Shown piece after piece: positions 4,813-7,248 of a DNA stretch of 7,248 bases (positions are counted from its first letter, which is position 1; each line of letters starts with the position of its first letter). A model generated the notes under the pieces. That model searched no databases. It saw only the letters and a list, made by a program, of their open reading frames with translations, and was not told the DNA's origin. Both the position numbers and the translations under genes were made by a program. Origin of the DNA: Candidatus Nomurabacteria bacterium RIFCSPLOWO2_12_FULL_46_14 (GTDB lineage: Bacteria > Patescibacteriota > Minisyncoccia > Phycocordibacterales > UBA9973); assembly GCA_001786225.1 (NCBI GenBank), contig MFVV01000016.1, forward strand, positions 1-7,248. Reading direction: 5' to 3'.

Positions 4813-5841
4813 ATGGATACATCAACAAATATTATGAGGCCAAAATTAAGCGCTCGGTTCTTTTTCTTGTCTTTGGGGGTTTTGGTATCTCTTATCACTT
4901 CGGTGGTGTCATTTTTGAATCTTGTTTTTGAAACCTTAAATCGGCGTTTTCCTGATGTTTTGAACGCGAATTATATGTATGGCTATTCCACTTACCAATA
5001 CGAAGGTATTCGCACCGCGCTTTCCATACTCATTATATTTTTTCCGGTATATCTTCTGGTTTCCTACTTCTGGAAAAAATACGCGGAAAAAGAAATGGGC
5101 CGGATAGACGAGATAATCCGCAAATGGGTTATTTATATAATTTTATTCTTGTCTTCGCTCGTAGTGGTGATAGACCTGGTGGCCCTGGTGCGGTATTTTG
5201 TCTCCGGAGAAATAACTACCAGATTTATTTTAAAAGTAGTCGCCGTGCTCCTCAGCCTCTTTTTGGTGGGCGCTTATTATATCTACCGCTTGCGCGCTCC
5301 GCGCGACACAACCGGGAGGCCCGGCATGATTTTCGGCGGACTGGGAATTGTCTTGGTGGTGGCCACCATAATTTGGAGCTTCGCCATTATGGGTAGTCCG
5401 GGTAAGCAGAGAATGCTCCGATTTGACGACAGAAGGGTAAGCGATTTGCAGAATATCCAGTACCAAGTTATCAATTACTGGCAACAGAAAGAAAAACTAC
5501 CGACTACCCTGGAAGAACTGGCAAACCCTCTCTCTGGCTGGGCCCTGCCTGTGCCGCCCCAATTTGAGAAAGGGGAGACTTACGAATACCGAGTTTTGGC
5601 GCCGACGACTTTTGAGCTTTGCGCGACTTTCGCCTTGCCAATGCCAAAGGGCTGGCAGGAATACGGCAAGGGGGGTATCATCCGGCCAATGCCTATGCTG
5701 GACTATGGTTATGGCGGGGACGCGTCCTACCCTTACCCCGGGGGTATGAACGAATCCTGGGACCATGAAGCTGGCCGGACTTGTTTTGAGCGGACGATAG
5801 ATAAAGATTTGTTTCCGCCGTATCCCAAACCAACTAGATGA
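4813..5841 (+). CDS. DUF5671-type polytopic membrane protein with pseudopilin-like C-terminal domain
   Basis: Seen: 342 residues with five predicted membrane helices (about 16-38, 67-87, 104-128, 138-158, 172-193). The cytoplasmic loops are basic ([12 protein letters not shown] after helix 2, YRLRAPRD after helix 4). The remaining 150 residues should lie outside the membrane. The first four helices match the DUF5671 layout often seen in Parcubacteria, recognised from memory. The C-terminal part begins [17 protein letters not shown], continues [16 protein letters not shown], and holds [17 protein letters not shown]. That resembles the helix-then-proline arrangement after the N-terminal helix of type II secretion/type IV pseudopilins. 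The tail is rich in Gly, Tyr and Pro, with [17 protein letters not shown]. Function is unknown; an envelope sensor or pilin-like role is a guess. Its stop overlaps the leuS start as ATGA, implying translational coupling. The start at 4813 is preferred to M8 because the extended -10 lies just upstream. Confidence 0.8.
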   Translation: MDTSTNIMRPKLSARFFFLSLGVLVSLITSVVSFLNLVFETLNRRFPDVLNANYMYGYSTYQYEGIRTALSILIIFFPVYLLVSYFWKKYAEKEMGRIDEIIRKWVIYIILFLSSLVVVIDLVALVRYFVSGEITTRFILKVVAVLLSLFLVGAYYIYRLRAPRDTTGRPGMIFGGLGIVLVVATIIWSFAIMGSPGKQRMLRFDDRRVSDLQNIQYQVINYWQQKEKLPTTLEELANPLSGWALPVPPQFEKGETYEYRVLAPTTFELCATFALPMPKGWQEYGKGGIIRPMPMLDYGYGGDASYPYPGGMNESWDHEAGRTCFERTIDKDLFPPYPKPTR

Positions 5842-7248
5842 AGAATTACGACCACCGCAAAATTGAATCCAAGTGGCAAAGAGAATGGGAAAATAAAAAA
5901 ATCTATCAGGCCAAAGACTTTTCTAAAAAGCCCAAGTTTTTCTCCTTGATTGAATTTCCATATCCTTCGGGTGATGGACTGCATGTGGGGCATCCGCGGC
6001 CTTATATTGGCATGGATGTTATCTCTCGCAAGAGAAGAATGGAAGGCTATAATGTGCTTTATCCCATTGGTTGGGACGCCTTTGGACTGCCGACAGAAAA
6101 TTACGCCATCAAGACAGGCCTTGACCCGCGAGTAGTAACCAAGAAAAATAGCGATACCTTCAGGAGGCAGATAAAATCTCTCGGCATATCTTTTGATTGG
6201 TCGCGAGAGATAAATACGACCGACCCTAAGTACTACAAATGGACCCAGTGGATATTCTTGCAGTTTTTTAAAAAGGGTTTGGCATATAAAAAGAAGATGG
6301 AAATAAATTGGTGCCCTTCATGCAAGATTGGGTTGGCCAATGAAGAAGTCATCGCTGGAGCTTGTGAGCGATGCGGGACAGCGGTAGAGAAAAGAGAAAA
6401 AGAGCAATGGATGCTCGCCATAACCAAATACGCGGACAGATTGGATAAAGATTTAGATACGGTGGACTATCTGCCGCAAATTAAACTCGCCCAAAGAAAC
6501 TGGATAGGCCGGAGCGAAGGCGCAGAGATAGAATTTAAGATAAAGAACCTGGCTCCGGACCTACCCCCAACCCCTTCCCAAGGAAGGGGAGCATTGCCAG
6601 GTTATATCACTACCAATGCTAAAGAATATAAGGAACTTTATGAAAAGGCATTAGAAATGAGAAAGAATTCCACGCAAGCCGAAAAAATATTGTGGGAAGC
6701 GCTCAAAGCGAATAAGAAAAAATATCATTTTAGAAGACAGCATATAATTGATCATTTCATTGTGGATTTTCTTTGTCTGTCAAAGAATTTAATTATCGAA
6801 ATTGAGGGGGATGTCCATGATTATCAGAAAGAAAGAGATGCCGAAAGAACCAATCGACTAGAAGCACTCGGTTACACTGTTCTAGAATTTAGAAATGAAG
6901 AAGTTTTAGAAAACTTAGGAGATGTAATTAAAAAGATAAGTAAAAAATTAGAGACTCTCCCAGATTACCCCCTCTCCTCGGGAGAGGGTTGGGGAGAGGT
7001 TGGATTGAATTCGGTTAAAGTCTTCACTACTAGACCCGATACAATTTTCGGAGCAACTTATTTGGTTCTAGCTCCTGAGCATGAGCTGATATCAAAACTA
7101 AAATCCACTATTTCAAATTGGGATGAAGTACTACGATATATCCTAGTAAATAAAAAGAGGACAGATTTGGAAAGAACAGCGGAAAACAAGGAGAAAACGG
7201 GGGTGGAATTAAAAGGAGTAAAAGAAATTAACCCCGCTACCAAAAAAG
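5838..7248 (+). CDS. leuS: Leucyl-tRNA synthetase with inserted DUF559 domain, C-terminus cut by window edge
   Basis: Seen: 470 codons open to the window end. The class I catalytic start is clear: [13 protein letters not shown] with HVGH (the HIGH motif) at 49-52, then [14 protein letters not shown], and FDWSREI. A four-cysteine zinc site (C159, C162, C176, C179) lies before [17 protein letters not shown] (221-233) leads into the CP1 editing domain. Residues about 238-390 do not belong to LeuRS: they encode a complete DUF559 domain with repeat-derived flanks. LeuRS resumes with [25 protein letters not shown] (VKVF at 393-396, TTRPDT at 397-402, the threonine-rich editing motif) and continues [23 protein letters not shown] and the anticodon-binding parts lie beyond the window. 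Role: charges tRNA-Leu and hydrolyses mischarged products. The frame is intact through the insertion, so the protein is probably made with the extra domain. It overlaps the upstream gene by 4 bp, has no Shine-Dalgarno sequence, and is probably coupled to it. Confidence 0.95.
   Translation, partial: MKNYDHRKIESKWQREWENKKIYQAKDFSKKPKFFSLIEFPYPSGDGLHVGHPRPYIGMDVISRKRRMEGYNVLYPIGWDAFGLPTENYAIKTGLDPRVVTKKNSDTFRRQIKSLGISFDWSREINTTDPKYYKWTQWIFLQFFKKGLAYKKKMEINWCPSCKIGLANEEVIAGACERCGTAVEKREKEQWMLAITKYADRLDKDLDTVDYLPQIKLAQRNWIGRSEGAEIEFKIKNLAPDLPPTPSQGRGALPGYITTNAKEYKELYEKALEMRKNSTQAEKILWEALKANKKKYHFRRQHIIDHFIVDFLCLSKNLIIEIEGDVHDYQKERDAERTNRLEALGYTVLEFRNEEVLENLGDVIKKISKKLETLPDYPLSSGEGWGEVGLNSVKVFTTRPDTIFGATYLVLAPEHELISKLKSTISNWDEVLRYILVNKKRTDLERTAENKEKTGVELKGVKEINPATKK
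6546..6603. repeat. Outer 8-bp stem around the left hairpin of the DUF559 unit
   Basis: AACCTGGC (6546-6553) and GCCAGGTT (6596-6603) are perfect inverted arms enclosing the left terminal repeat and its hairpin. The left side could therefore fold as a larger two-part stem-loop. It may mark a longer element end than the 31-bp repeat, or be chance. Confidence 0.45.
6559..6589 (+). repeat. Left terminal inverted repeat of the DUF559 unit, with hairpin
   Basis: It begins ACCTACCCCCAACCC and ends in a perfect hairpin, CCCCTTCC-CAA-GGAAGGGG (6571-6589, 8-bp stem, 3-nt loop). It matches the reverse complement of 6970-7000 at 24 of 31 positions. Translated in leuS it gives the proline/glycine-rich stretch around PPTPSQGRG (243-251). 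Confidence 0.75.
6970..7000 (-). repeat. Right terminal inverted repeat of the DUF559 unit, with hairpin
   Basis: It contains the perfect hairpin CCCTCTCC-TCG-GGAGAGGG (6970-6988) followed by TTGGGGAGAGGT. Read on the minus strand it starts ACCTCTCCCCAACCC, aligning without gaps to the left end. Several hairpin-stem differences are paired with each other (CT/AG against TC/GA), so each stem stays perfect while its sequence has changed. Confidence 0.75.

Larger units (their letters stand above)
6559..7000 (+). mobile_element. DUF559 nuclease-domain unit with terminal inverted repeats, inserted in leuS
   Basis: Seen: imperfect 31-bp inverted ends (6559-6589 and 6970-7000) enclose an AT-richer core encoding a full DUF559 domain in the leuS frame: [15 protein letters not shown] (275-289), [14 protein letters not shown] (298-311), [13 protein letters not shown] (318-330), [21 protein letters not shown] (start 336) and a closing helix to about 371. 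DUF559 belongs to the Vsr-like restriction-endonuclease fold, and relatives often occur as small stand-alone genes beside CCCTCTCC-type palindromes. The old start codon may be the ATG at 6657 (M274); the old stop is gone, so the right repeat is translated ([11 protein letters not shown]). No intein splice residues and no transposase are present. The 442-bp length is not a multiple of three, so insertion must have involved small adjustments. Boundaries are set by the repeats and are approximate. Whether the unit can still move is unknown. Confidence 0.75.

Noticed and set aside
6549..7010. Intein inside leuS
   Set aside because: There is no Cys/Ser/Thr splice residue at the left junction and no terminal His-Asn followed by a nucleophile at the right; the insert has no Hint-domain motifs. 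The flanks are inverted palindromic repeats.
6549..7010. Group I or II intron interrupting leuS
   Set aside because: The whole insert is open in the leuS frame and joins LeuRS blocks directly, and no intron core structure was recognised. An intron would not need to preserve the frame.

Overview
The window looks like a chromosomal segment of a Candidate Phyla Radiation bacterium (Patescibacteria, most likely a Parcubacteria-type lineage). The grounds are compact gene packing, frequent absence of Shine-Dalgarno sequences, a DUF5671-type membrane protein with a pseudopilin-like tail, a lamin-tail/PKD surface protein, and a miniature YchF. This placement rests on recalled family distribution, not on a search. 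TGA is used as a stop (positions 2294-2296 and 5839-5841), so the code is not the TGA-glycine code of Gracilibacteria/SR1.

Layout. Positions 1-804 (minus) hold the N-terminal 268 codons of a PfkB-family sugar/nucleoside kinase that runs off the left edge. It diverges, across 34 bp, from a secreted and membrane-anchored lamin-tail/PKD/lamin-tail protein (839-2296, plus). Convergent to that is a two-gene minus-strand unit: a coiled-coil membrane protein (3105-2497), followed after 20 nt by a 49-residue Lmo0937-type membrane protein (2476-2327). A 164-bp divergent intergenic region (3106-3269) separates this unit from a plus-strand block: an OmpR-family response regulator (3270-3938), abutting without a gap a shortened YchF ATPase (3939-4772), then a DUF5671-type membrane protein (4813-5841), overlapping by ATGA the leucyl-tRNA synthetase leuS (5838 to beyond 7248). 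No rRNA, tRNA, CRISPR array or convincing Rho-independent terminator was seen.

The most unusual item is in leuS. The reading frame is uninterrupted, but about 153 residues unrelated to LeuRS sit inside the CP1 editing domain, a few residues before the TTRPDT editing motif. The insert is a complete DUF559 (Vsr-like, PD-(D/E)XK-fold) endonuclease-type domain. At DNA level it is bounded by imperfect terminal inverted repeats of 31 bp (24/31 identical), each containing a perfect 8-bp-stem hairpin. It reads as a small mobile palindrome-plus-nuclease unit that entered an essential gene and became part of the protein. A second, independent palindromic insertion appears to be translated in frame in ychF (4393-4437), and that protein also lacks the usual coiled-coil domain. 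The genome may therefore tolerate palindromic elements inside core genes.

Regulation. Three genes (the PfkB kinase, the response regulator and the DUF5671 protein) have an extended -10 (TGnTATAAT or TATAAA) only 6-9 nt before ATG, predicting leaderless or nearly leaderless mRNAs. The divergent region upstream of the response regulator holds three pairs of TTAAT, each pair spaced exactly 11 bp. This is the geometry of OmpR/PhoB-type binding boxes, and the pairs lie on both promoters, suggesting that the regulator controls itself and the neighbouring membrane-protein pair.
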